Positions 14,037 through 20,458 of a stretch of DNA of 20,458 nucleotides are shown piece by piece; the first letter of the stretch is position 1, and the number at the start of each line of letters is the position of its first letter. The position numbers and the translations under genes were made by a program. Where the stretch lies: contig CADBRL010000071.1 in the NCBI GenBank assembly GCA_902797105.1, positions 1-20,458 of the forward strand, written 5' to 3'. Under the pieces are notes generated by a model. It was not told the DNA's origin and did not search any database. It saw nothing but the letters and a program-made list of their open reading frames with translations. The DNA comes from an uncultured Erysipelotrichaceae bacterium. Its GTDB lineage: Bacteria; Bacillota_I; Bacilli_A; RF39; UBA660.

Positions 14037-15614
14037 TTAAAAGTCTGCATATATTGGATCAACCGGAGCATATCCAGGACCAAAAGCACCAAAAACAATA
14101 ATTGAGAATATCAATAAATAATAAATAAACCATCTAAAAACTATATTTTTATTTGCAAGTTTTTCTCTTACTGAAATACCTTTTTCTCTTAAAACACTTA
14201 TTACAAATATAGCTATTAAAGCAACTATAAGAATAAATAAATCTGGCACATCAAGTCCTAAACTTGAAACTTCCCATGAACTAACTTTAAAATTTGTAAA
14301 TATTTTTTTAATCATTATAAAGGCACTACCAACAGTTTCTGCCCTAAAGATTAGTTCACCTAAAATAACTAAAAATACTGTTTTAATTATTTGTAAACCT
14401 TTAAGTATTTTACTATTTTGTATATTTAATTTAACATATAACTTATTAAAAGGTGTTCTTGTAATATTACCAATTGAAATCATAACAAAATGATATAAAC
14501 CAAATAAAATATATGTCCAACCTGCTCCATGCCATAAACCATTCAAGAGCCATACCACTAAAAGAGCAACTGTACCACTTAACAAAGGTCCATAATGATT
14601 ACCTAGTAACTTTCTTAAGTTATTAGTCATTTTCTTCATTGGTTTAGATAGTGATGTGGGATAATATATATAATCTTTAAACCATGTTCCTAAACTAATA
14701 TGCCATCTTGTCCAAAATTCAGATATATTTTTACTAAAAAATGGTTGCTTAAAGTTTTCAGGAACATTTACATTAAAGATATTGCCAATACCACATACAA
14801 CATCCATAGCACCAGAAAAATCCATATAAAGCATAATGGTGTATGATAAAGCTCCTAAGAATATAACTGGACCAGAGTATTCCATATAACCACTAAATAC
14901 TGTTTTAACAAGAATATTAAGTCTATCTGCTATAACTATTTTCTTAAATAATCCCCATAATATTCTTTGCAAACCAAAACATAAATTTTGATATGTTATT
15001 TTATTTCCTTCAAATAAATTTTCTGCAGTATCACTATATCTTGTAATTGGTCCTTCCATAATACTTGGAAAGAAAGCCATAAATAATGCTACTCTAAAGA
15101 AATTTTTATCAGCTTCTATTTTACCATTATAAACATCAAACAAGTATGATAAAGCTTGTAATGTATAAAAAGATATTCCAATCGGAGCAATTAACTTAAG
15201 GTAATTAAACTCATAACCAGCATTAAATAAATCAAGTAATAAATTTATATTAATTGTAAAGAACTTTAAGTATTTAAATATAAATAAGAAAAATACATTA
15301 ATTATTAAACAAAGTATTAAAACTAATCTTTTTTGTCTTTTATATTTTTCTTTAATACTTTTTTTATCATCAACATTACAACTATTTAATTCAATATTTT
15401 TTTTATCATCTATTTTCTTCATCCATAATGTACTTAAATAAATAGTTATTATTGTAATTAATATAAACAAAACTCTCCATCCACTTAACAAATAAAAAAA
15501 TAATAAACTTGATAATAATAAGACATAAGGTCTTATTTTCTTAGGAAACAAATTATAAAAAACTATTACAATCAAAAAGAAATAATTATAATATTTACTT
15601 AATACACTATGCAT
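14037..15614 (-). CDS. MBOAT-family O-acyltransferase (AlgI/DltB/PatA-like)
   Basis: A 525-residue polytopic membrane O-acyltransferase that moves an acyl group from a cytoplasmic donor to an extracellular acceptor. Visible are about ten or more transmembrane segments; FFPSIMEGPITRY (181-193); SEFWTRWHISLGTWFKDYIYYP (H305, the family signature, written here only for orientation); and NGLWHGAGW with the catalytic H362. The AlgI-type layout and the length are normal. Shine-Dalgarno GAAGGAG; promoter with extended -10. It heads a three-gene operon with an SGNH protein and a 155-residue unknown. The acyl donor and acceptor cannot be read from sequence: acetylated peptidoglycan, capsule or teichoic polymer are candidates. 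Confidence 0.9.
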   Translation of the reverse strand: MHSVLSKYYNYFFLIVIVFYNLFPKKIRPYVLLLSSLLFFYLLSGWRVLFILITIITIYLSTLWMKKIDDKKNIELNSCNVDDKKSIKEKYKRQKRLVLILCLIINVFFLFIFKYLKFFTININLLLDLFNAGYEFNYLKLIAPIGISFYTLQALSYLFDVYNGKIEADKNFFRVALFMAFFPSIMEGPITRYSDTAENLFEGNKITYQNLCFGLQRILWGLFKKIVIADRLNILVKTVFSGYMEYSGPVIFLGALSYTIMLYMDFSGAMDVVCGIGNIFNVNVPENFKQPFFSKNISEFWTRWHISLGTWFKDYIYYPTSLSKPMKKMTNNLRKLLGNHYGPLLSGTVALLVVWLLNGLWHGAGWTYILFGLYHFVMISIGNITRTPFNKLYVKLNIQNSKILKGLQIIKTVFLVILGELIFRAETVGSAFIMIKKIFTNFKVSSWEVSSLGLDVPDLFILIVALIAIFVISVLREKGISVREKLANKNIVFRWFIYYLLIFSIIVFGAFGPGYAPVDPIYADF

Positions 15615-15660
15615 ATTTTACTCCTTCAAGCAACACTCTTAAGTAATTTGTTGCATTTGT

Positions 15661-15669
15661 ATTATATCA
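15661..15669 (-). promoter_or_regulatory. extended -10 promoter of the MBOAT operon
   Basis: TGATATAAT on the minus strand is a perfect extended -10 (TGn plus TATAAT). No convincing -35 lies 17 bases upstream. Confidence 0.6.
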
Positions 15670-15691
15670 TATATTCACATATTTAGCTACA

Positions 15692-15723
15692 TAAAAACAA
15701 GTATCATATTCATGATACTTGTT
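15692..15723 (-). terminator. Hairpin terminator upstream of the MBOAT operon
   Basis: AACAAGTATCAT (15696-15707) and ATGATACTTGTT (15712-15723) form a 12-bp stem with a 4-base loop. Read on the minus strand it is followed by TTTTTAT, so it would insulate the MBOAT operon from transcription coming from the right. Confidence 0.7.
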
Positions 15724-15790
15724 AAAGCATAATATATACATTGCTTAATTTGTTCACTTACATACGGACAGTTTTTATAAATAAAGAAAT

Positions 15791-15799
15791 TGGTATAAT
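15791..15799 (+). promoter_or_regulatory. extended -10 promoter of the transposase remnant
   Basis: TGGTATAAT on the plus strand (extended -10), with a weak GTTTTT 17 bases upstream. Confidence 0.4.
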
Positions 15800-15813
15800 A
15801 AAACTCTTTAAAA

Positions 15814-15869
15814 ATGGCAACTCTAATGTTAAAATAATACTAAATATAAAGAATAAAAGGAGTTGCCAT
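15814..15869 (+). repeat. Inverted repeat that would hide the transposase Shine-Dalgarno and start codon
   Basis: ATGGCAACTC (15814-15823) is complementary to GAGTTGCCAT (15860-15869). The right arm contains the end of the Shine-Dalgarno (AAAAGGAG) and the first two bases of the ATG, so in RNA a 10-bp stem with a 36-base loop would block ribosome entry. Confidence 0.6.
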
Positions 15870-16101
15870 GACTAAATTATACAATACACAATCACAAATT
15901 ACAAACAAAATTCGTGAATTTGCGATTTAAAAGTTAAAATGTCCTAAAGCATTTTTTTCTGATAGACAAGTTAGAAGACTTATTGTCAAATATAAATCTA
16001 TTGGTGAAGATGCTTTTATTCACCAAAATAGTGGTAAGTTAAGTCATAATAAAAAAATCCCAATTGAAATTGCAAATGAGATTGTAAACATAGGTGCTTA
16101 A
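15868..16101 (+). pseudogene. Broken ISNCY/IS1202-like transposase, N-terminal fragment
   Basis: Reading from the ATG at 15868 (good Shine-Dalgarno AAAAGGAG) gives 20 codons, a TAA at 15928-15930, then a further 56 codons in the same frame to TAA at 16099-16101. The second part contains SDRQVRRLIVKY...GEDAFIHQNSGK followed by KKIPIEIANEIV, which matches the N-terminal helix-turn-helix and linker of ISNCY (IS1202-like) transposases (RQV.RL...Y...G...F.H.N.G...). The catalytic DDE domain is missing entirely, so the gene is dead twice: an in-frame stop and a large 3' loss. Family placement is from memory of the motif. The rest of the gap (15724-15790 and 16102-16185) shows no gene; terminal repeats and target duplications of the original element cannot be defined. 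Confidence 0.6.
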
Positions 16102-16142
16102 TTTAATTTTATTTTCTTCATATTTTTCTTTTCTTTCAGATA

Positions 16143-16165
16143 AAAATTTATTAAAAATAAATTTT
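16143..16165. repeat. A/T-only palindrome near the IS remnant
   Basis: AAAATTTATT and AATAAATTTT flank a 3-base centre. It has no G or C, so it is a poor terminator; it may be part of the lost right end of the insertion sequence. Confidence 0.3.
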
Positions 16166-16185
16166 GGATGACTTTTCTAGTATAT

Positions 16186-16226
16186 AAAAAGAACAAGAAT
16201 TAAACTTGCATTAATTCTTGTTCTTT
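16186..16226 (-). terminator. Strong terminator embracing the end of frr
   Basis: On the minus strand a 16-bp perfect stem (16211-16226 with 16188-16203) has a 7-base loop and is followed by TTTTTATATA. The 5' arm is made of codons near the C-terminus of frr, and the 3' arm covers the stop codon. Confidence 0.85.
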
Positions 16227-16727
16227 AACTTTAATTTCATCATCAACAATTTTATTATATTTAGTAATTAATTCTTGTATTTCTTCTAAATACATTTTTT
16301 CTTCATCTTCAGGATATTCTTCCTTTTTAATTTCATTATTAGCATCTTGTCTAATATTTCTAAGAGCTACTTTTGCTTCTTCTCCGATAGCTTTTGCTTG
16401 TTTAACATATTCTCTTCTTCTATCTTCAGTTAGTTCTGGAATTGTTAAAATAATCATTTCTCCATTATTAGTTGGTGCTATTCCTAAATTAGCTTCATTT
16501 ATTGCTCTTTCAATATCTTTAAGTGTACTTCTATCAAATGGTTTAACAAATAATTGTCTAGCTTCAGGAACTGTAATGTTTGCCACACTTTGAATTGGTG
16601 TTGGTGCTCCATAATAACTAACCATTATACCATTTAACATTGCTGGATTAGCTCTTCCTGCTCTAATTGTTGTAAGTTTATTTTTTAAACTTTCAATTGT
16701 TGATATCATCTTTTTTTCTGAATCCAT
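16200..16727 (-). CDS. frr: Ribosome recycling factor
   Basis: A 175-residue ribosome recycling factor, which splits post-termination ribosomes together with EF-G. Signatures: TIRAGRANPAML near the N-terminus, YYGAPTPIQSVANITVPEAR, and LTEDRRREYVKQAKAIGEEAKVALRNIRQ in domain I of the three-helix bundle. About ten residues shorter than usual, from a compact N-terminus. The start has the Shine-Dalgarno AAAGGAGAT and lies 11 bases after an unknown membrane protein gene; the usual neighbour pyrH is absent. The terminator begins inside its coding sequence. Confidence 0.96.
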   Translation of the reverse strand: MDSEKKMISTIESLKNKLTTIRAGRANPAMLNGIMVSYYGAPTPIQSVANITVPEARQLFVKPFDRSTLKDIERAINEANLGIAPTNNGEMIILTIPELTEDRRREYVKQAKAIGEEAKVALRNIRQDANNEIKKEEYPEDEEKMYLEEIQELITKYNKIVDDEIKVKEQELMQV

Positions 16728-16738
16728 AATTATCTCCT

Positions 16739-17503
16739 TTAATTTAATTCTATACTATCATTATAATTAATTTTATTAGATTTTACAATAAAATTAATAA
16801 CTAATTTACCATTTTTGCTAATACTTAAAGCTTTATTTGTTCCATATATACCATTTTTAATATCATTTATTGTATTTTCTGTATCAATTACCATAGCATT
16901 TTCATCAAGTACTTGTGTATCTGCTAGTCTTTTATTTACACTTTCTATTATTTTATCATCTGCGATGCTAAATGCACTTAATAATTCTTCATTTGTTATA
17001 ATATTACCATTATCTTTATTAATTACATATGATTTTATATTAGTTGGAACACTACCATTTACACAATTATAATCATAATCCATAATAACTACACTCGCAT
17101 AGCTACTAAATTCTGTTACTTCATAAGTTCGATAAGAAAAACTATATAAATCATTTTCACAAGTTACTCCTTCAGGTATTTTTTCATTTGTTACTTTTAC
17201 TTCTTTTTTTGATAACTCTTCAAGTTCACTATGAAGTTTACTATTTTCATCTTCTAAACCTTTAAAATTTAGTATTACATCTTGTTTAAATATATCATCT
17301 ATTATTTCTGTAGTATTATCAAAATAAATATAATCTTTTTTATTATTTATTCTTACCTCATTTTTAAGTTCTACGATACCTTTCTTTTTTTCTTTCGTAG
17401 GATTATTTACCATATATTTCATAAAAAAGTAACCACCCACTATAAATATTAAAAGAACAATACCTAGAAATATAACTCCTATTTTATTTTTTGTACTATC
17501 CAT
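16739..17503 (-). CDS. Membrane-anchored extracytoplasmic protein with a DUF3298/RsiV-like C-terminal part
   Basis: A 254-residue protein with one N-terminal transmembrane helix (about 9-30, GVIFLGIVLLIFIVGGYFF), a Lys-rich linker, a short coiled-coil-like stretch (about 80-100), and a C-terminal domain beginning near residue 110. The line SYVINKDNGNIITNEELL followed by an acidic helix and AFSIADDKIIESVNKRL resembles the '.y.ldlktGk.ltl.dlf...' pattern of DUF3298, found in RsiV-type anti-sigma factors and PdaC. No sigma-binding domain is seen at the N-terminus. The two cysteines in the C-terminal half could pair outside the cell. It lies 8 bases after the thioredoxin-like gene and 11 bases before frr. 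Homology is tentative; function unknown. Confidence 0.65.
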   Translation of the reverse strand: MDSTKNKIGVIFLGIVLLIFIVGGYFFMKYMVNNPTKEKKKGIVELKNEVRINNKKDYIYFDNTTEIIDDIFKQDVILNFKGLEDENSKLHSELEELSKKEVKVTNEKIPEGVTCENDLYSFSYRTYEVTEFSSYASVVIMDYDYNCVNGSVPTNIKSYVINKDNGNIITNEELLSAFSIADDKIIESVNKRLADTQVLDENAMVIDTENTINDIKNGIYGTNKALSISKNGKLVINFIVKSNKINYNDSIELN

Positions 17504-17511
17504 ATATACCT

Positions 17512-18120
17512 CTATTTATTTAAATACTTTATAAAAGCTTCTCTTATTTCATTTTCTTTTGCATCTTCTTTTATACTATTCCAATATGTACTTGGTGTTA
17601 TTTCTCCTTTTACAAATGATGTTTCACTATCAAACAAAAGTACCTCATCATTACTTACAACAAGAAGTGTCGGTGCATATATTTCTGCTACGCCTTTATC
17701 ATTATATGTTACATAATTACTTAATGTCTTAACTATATCTTCATATGTTCCATTATTGTCTTTTCTATTTTTAGTAAAATCATAATAATATATTTCTTTT
17801 ACTCCAACTTCTTTAGCCACTTTATTTACCATATAAGCATAATAATTAACCCATTCATTTTGAGTTCCAAAAAGTACTATACCTTTAGCACCTTTAGCTA
17901 CCATTCTAGCATCAGTTGCATTAGCATATTTAAAAACATTATCTTTAGAAACTAGACTAAATTCACTAGCAAATCTTTCATTATCACTTACCTTTACTTT
18001 ATAATCTTTTTTACCTAAATAAATAAAACCATAAATAAGTAAACAAAATAAAATTATATAAATTATCATCTGAGTTTTACTTTTAAATAAACTTTTATTT
18101 TTAATATATATTTTTTCCAT
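17512..18120 (-). CDS. Membrane-anchored thioredoxin-like protein lacking the CxxC site
   Basis: A 202-residue protein with a basic N-terminus, one transmembrane helix (about 17-36) and an outer domain with thioredoxin-fold pattern: a strand GIVLFG (80-85), a helix carrying YYAYMVNKVAKEVG (93-106), a strand EIYYYDF (109-115), and YAPTLLVV (148-155), whose proline (P150) sits where the conserved cis-proline is found. Where redox members have CxxC, this reads TQNEW, with no cysteine in the outer domain. It is therefore a redox-dead adaptor-like member, if the fold is right. Similar layouts occur in bacteriocin accessory proteins. It has a Shine-Dalgarno (GGAGAT) and its own promoter, and heads an operon ending with frr. 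Confidence 0.65.
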   Translation of the reverse strand: MEKIYIKNKSLFKSKTQMIIYIILFCLLIYGFIYLGKKDYKVKVSDNERFASEFSLVSKDNVFKYANATDARMVAKGAKGIVLFGTQNEWVNYYAYMVNKVAKEVGVKEIYYYDFTKNRKDNNGTYEDIVKTLSNYVTYNDKGVAEIYAPTLLVVSNDEVLLFDSETSFVKGEITPSTYWNSIKEDAKENEIREAFIKYLNK

Positions 18121-18141
18121 TCAAACTACATCTCCATTTAT

Positions 18142-18170
18142 ATTTTACCAAAATTTTGCCTTATTATAAA
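18142..18170 (-). promoter_or_regulatory. promoter of the thioredoxin-like/DUF3298-like/frr operon
   Basis: Minus strand: TTTATA (18165-18170), 17 bases, TAAAAT (18142-18147) with an extended TGG in front. Confidence 0.5.
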
Positions 18171-18203
18171 GTAGACTTAAGCTTTATATGTAAATTTTCT
18201 GTC

Positions 18204-18227
18204 AAAAAAACAAGCCTAAGCTTGTTT
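18204..18227 (-). terminator. Terminator overlapping the stop codon of the 252-residue membrane protein
   Basis: On the minus strand AAACAAGC/GCTTGTTT forms an 8-bp stem with a 4-base loop that contains most of the TAG stop codon, and runs directly into a T tract (seven Ts including the stem end). Confidence 0.8.
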
Positions 18228-18974
18228 GAAATCTACTAAAACATATTTATCATTTACTTTTTTATAACTATAACTAAATTTTAAAAAATCATCTTTATTA
18301 TTATTAAATGCTGCTTCTAAATATTCTTCATCACTTTGATTATTACTTTCATCTTCATAATTAAGTAATCTTTCAATATTACTATTATTACTTATTGTTG
18401 TTGGTCCAATTTCATCTTGATAAGCATAAAGACCATAAAAAGTAATTGTAATTTCTTCATTATTTTTAACTGTTGTTCCTTCATATTTATAGTTATAGAT
18501 AAAATCAAGTCCTAAATCAGTAATACTATCAGTATCTACTTCTTGAGAAATAAATTTATCACTACTTTTATCATATTTTAATAAAGCTTCATCAATTCCC
18601 TCAACATAATAATCTTCAGCTTTAACATTCAAATCACTACCAAAATATTTAACTAAATTAGATTTCAAATCACTAAACGTTTTATTATTTTCATCAAATA
18701 TACCTGCTATATAAAGTTTTTGGCTATTTGTTAAACTATTTAAGTATTCTTCAAAATCATTATTTCCATTAAATAGATAACTATATAATCCAGTTAAAAC
18801 ATAATAGTTTAAATTTCCAATTGGACTATCTTCATTATTTCCATTTACATTATTATTTTCTACTACTTTATCTTTTTCTCCAAAATGAGTTCCTATAAAA
18901 TAACCACCAAGCCCTGAAAGTACAACGCAAAATACTACAACTAATGTTAAGTAAAATGATTTGTTCTTATCCAT
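18216..18974 (-). CDS. Membrane-anchored extracytoplasmic protein, unknown function
   Basis: A 252-residue protein from the ATG at 18974, chosen because GGAGATG lies just upstream; an in-frame ATG at 19028 would begin inside the tsf terminator and is rejected. One N-terminal transmembrane helix (about 6-28, ending in the small-residue motif GLGGYFIG) is followed by an Asn-rich linker (about 38-55) and an acidic, Tyr-rich outer domain with strands such as EITITFYGLYAY and, at the C-terminus, KFSYSYKKVNDKYVLVDFK. It resembles the tail of generic secreted proteins of Bacillota but I recognise no family. It is flanked by terminators on both sides, so it is its own transcription unit; a weak TTGCTT-17-TATTCT lies upstream. 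Confidence 0.7.
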   Translation of the reverse strand: MDKNKSFYLTLVVVFCVVLSGLGGYFIGTHFGEKDKVVENNNVNGNNEDSPIGNLNYYVLTGLYSYLFNGNNDFEEYLNSLTNSQKLYIAGIFDENNKTFSDLKSNLVKYFGSDLNVKAEDYYVEGIDEALLKYDKSSDKFISQEVDTDSITDLGLDFIYNYKYEGTTVKNNEEITITFYGLYAYQDEIGPTTISNNSNIERLLNYEDESNNQSDEEYLEAAFNNNKDDFLKFSYSYKKVNDKYVLVDFKQA

Positions 18975-19016
18975 AAATCCATCTCCAATTCTTTTTAATA
19001 GAATAACACAAATAAG

Positions 19017-19048
19017 AAAAAAAAGCAACCCACTTTCAGGGTTACTTT
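19017..19048 (-). terminator. Terminator of rpsB-tsf
   Basis: On the minus strand, AAAGTAACCC and GGGTTGCTTT (one G-U pair) form a 10-bp stem with a 7-base loop, followed by eight Ts. Confidence 0.88.
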
Positions 19049-19050
19049 AA

Positions 19051-19929
19051 TTAATTACCTTTCACTTGGTTCATTACTTCTTCAGCAAAGTTATCATTTC
19101 TTTTTTCCATTCCTTCGCCTACTTCATAACGTACCATTTTTAATATTTCTCCACCATTGTTAGCTACATATTTAGCAACTGATACATCGCCATCTTTAAT
19201 AAATGATTGTTCAGCTAAACATATTTCTTTATAGAATTTTTGAATTCTACCTTGAACCATTTTTTCAGCAATTTCTGCAGGTTTACCTTCATTCATAGCT
19301 TGTTCTTTTAAAACATTTTTTTCATTATCTAAAACATCTGCTGGAACATCACTAATATTTAAATAAAGTGGTTTCATAGCTGCTGCTTGCATTGATACAT
19401 CTTTAGCAATATCTTCAGATGCACCTTTAACAAGTGTTAATGCTGCAATTTTTCCACCCATATGAATATATGCACCAAAATGTTCATCATCTGCTTTAGT
19501 TAAAATTTCAAATCTTCTTAAAGATAATTTTTCACCAATTTTAGCAGTTTTATTAATAATTAATTCACCAATTGTACCTTCTTCAGTTTGAAGTTCTTTA
19601 GCTTCTTCAACAGTTTTAACATCACTATTAAGTAAAGCTTTACCAATTGTATTAATCATTTCTTTAAATTCTTCATTTTTACTAACAAAGTCTGTTTCAC
19701 TATTTACTTCTAAGATTACAGCTTTATTACCATCTACGTAAATATTTGCTAGTCCTTCTGCAGCAATTCTAGATTCTTTTTTAGCAGATTTAGCTATACC
19801 TTTTTCTCTTAGATAATTAACAGCTTCATCCATGTTTCCATTAGTTTCTGCTAAAGCTTTTTTACAATCCATCATTCCTGCTCCAGTAGCTTCACGTAAA
19901 TCTTTAACCATACTTGCAGTTACTTCCAT
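19051..19929 (-). CDS. tsf: Elongation factor Ts
   Basis: The guanine-nucleotide exchange factor for EF-Tu, 292 residues. The N-terminal UBA-like domain holds VKDLREATGAGMMDCKKAL (8-26) and DEAVNYLREKG; the core has EVNSETDFVSKNEEF (about 74-88), the TDFV contact with EF-Tu. A coiled-coil region (about 195-235) follows. Shine-Dalgarno AAGGAGGAT; 11 bases after rpsB, the normal arrangement. It is followed by a terminator, so pyrH and frr are not in this transcript. Confidence 0.97.
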   Translation of the reverse strand: MEVTASMVKDLREATGAGMMDCKKALAETNGNMDEAVNYLREKGIAKSAKKESRIAAEGLANIYVDGNKAVILEVNSETDFVSKNEEFKEMINTIGKALLNSDVKTVEEAKELQTEEGTIGELIINKTAKIGEKLSLRRFEILTKADDEHFGAYIHMGGKIAALTLVKGASEDIAKDVSMQAAAMKPLYLNISDVPADVLDNEKNVLKEQAMNEGKPAEIAEKMVQGRIQKFYKEICLAEQSFIKDGDVSVAKYVANNGGEILKMVRYEVGEGMEKRNDNFAEEVMNQVKGN

Positions 19930-19940
19930 AAATATCCTCC

Positions 19941-20458
19941 TTATTCACTTAGTTTTGCAACTAATTCATCTTTTTTCATTGTTGAATAACCTTTAATACC
20001 AGCTTCTTTAGCTAATTTTTTAAGGTCTGCTAATGTCTTTCCATCAAGTTCATCAGCTTTTTCCATTTCTTTCATTTCTTCTAAAACTGTTTCATCAACT
20101 TTTACTTCTTCAGTTTTAGTTTCTTTAACTTCTTCTTTTGTAGATGCTTTTTTATCATCTTCAGTTACGTAATCATCAAGTGGAAGTTCATTTGCTTCAC
20201 AAATAGCATTTGTTAAAACTCCTAACATAACTTTAATACTTCTTACAGCATCATCATTACCAGGAATTACATAATCAACTAAATCAGGATCACAGTTAGT
20301 GTCTACTACACCAAATACTGGAATTCCAAGAATTCTTGCTTCTCTTACAGCTATTTCTTCCTTATTAGGATCTACTACTACCATAGCTTGAGGAAGACTC
20401 TTCATATCTCTAATTCCTCTTAAGTTCTTGTATAATTTATCGTATTCTTTCTTAATTC
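19941..20458 (-). CDS. rpsB: 30S ribosomal protein S2, 3' part, with an added Rho_N/SAP-like C-terminus
   Basis: The gene enters from the right edge and its beginning is missing; the frame is open through 20458 (…YDKLYKNLRGIRDMKSLP), so the ATG at 20405 is internal. S2 signatures: LPQAMVVVDPNKEEIAVREA, LGIPVFGVVDTNCDPDLVDY and IPGNDDAVRSI. After the S2 fold comes a charged Glu/Lys-rich linker of about 45 residues, then a 35-residue end beginning LDGKTLADLKKLAKEAG with GYSTMKKDELVAKL. That end has the two-helix form of Rho_N/SAP (LeH) motifs, which bind nucleic acid. Most S2 proteins stop before it. Paired with tsf as usual. Confidence 0.93.
   Translation of the reverse strand, partial: IKKEYDKLYKNLRGIRDMKSLPQAMVVVDPNKEEIAVREARILGIPVFGVVDTNCDPDLVDYVIPGNDDAVRSIKVMLGVLTNAICEANELPLDDYVTEDDKKASTKEEVKETKTEEVKVDETVLEEMKEMEKADELDGKTLADLKKLAKEAGIKGYSTMKKDELVAKLSE

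Noticed and set aside
12621..15614. dlt operon for D-alanylation of teichoic acid
   Set aside because: No dltA or dltC, the SGNH protein is shorter than DltD, and the third gene is unrelated.
16143..16165. Palindrome as a transcription terminator
   Set aside because: The stem is purely A/T, there is no clear U tract, and the strong frr terminator already lies 20 bases away.
1..20458. CRISPR array, prophage or toxin-antitoxin locus
   Set aside because: No regularly spaced repeats, integrase, phage structural genes or recognisable toxin-antitoxin pair were seen on either strand.

Overview
The window looks like a chromosomal piece of a very A+T-rich, low-G+C Gram-positive bacterium (Bacillota, probably class Bacilli or one of the uncultured gut lineages near it). 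It forms endospores or descends from a spore-former: it carries a clear sigG, a ylmC/ymxH gene and a CotD-like coat protein. Trp is encoded by TGG, and TGA appears to act as a stop (end of lspA), so the standard bacterial code fits better than the Mycoplasma code. The lineage is inferred; no marker here fixes it.

Layout. Positions 1-486 hold the 5' part of a PD-(D/E)XK nuclease-family gene that runs off the left edge. 679-2787 is clpB (minus) without an N-terminal domain, behind a CIRCE operator that overlaps its promoter. 2925-3747 holds a CotD-like coat gene with a sigma-K-like promoter and tspO (minus). 3832-3908 is tRNA-Arg(CCT). At 3996-4893 an unannotated 46-residue single-pass membrane peptide (minus) is transcribed divergently from lexA (plus), with an AAACAATTGTTT palindrome between their promoters. 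A GluP-like rhomboid and a small membrane protein follow. 6450-8831 is the minus-strand block sigG-ylmC-lspA-rluD, a shortened form of the Bacillus sigG...lspA-ylyB order. Next come a Nudix hydrolase, a DUF4282-like membrane protein, ffh, and a VanY-type D,D-carboxypeptidase. 12621-15614 is a three-gene minus-strand operon: MBOAT acyltransferase, SGNH-fold protein and an unknown 155-residue protein. 15724-16199 has no intact gene and holds the debris of an ISNCY-like insertion sequence. 16200-20458 is rpsB-tsf ... frr, with three membrane-anchored extracytoplasmic proteins where pyrH usually sits.

Functional themes. Stress control is represented by CIRCE-clpB and by lexA with its divergent micropeptide. 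Envelope work is represented by lspA, rhomboid, VanY, MBOAT/SGNH and the anchored proteins. Sporulation is represented by sigG, ylmC and the CotD-like gene. Core translation and secretion are represented by rpsB, tsf, frr, ffh, rluD and the tRNA. Most genes have strong Shine-Dalgarno sequences. tspO and lspA do not; each has a -10 box six bases before its ATG, which suggests leaderless transcripts.

The best candidate for something undescribed is the micropeptide divergent from lexA. It occupies the position that the SOS division inhibitor YneA holds in Bacillus.
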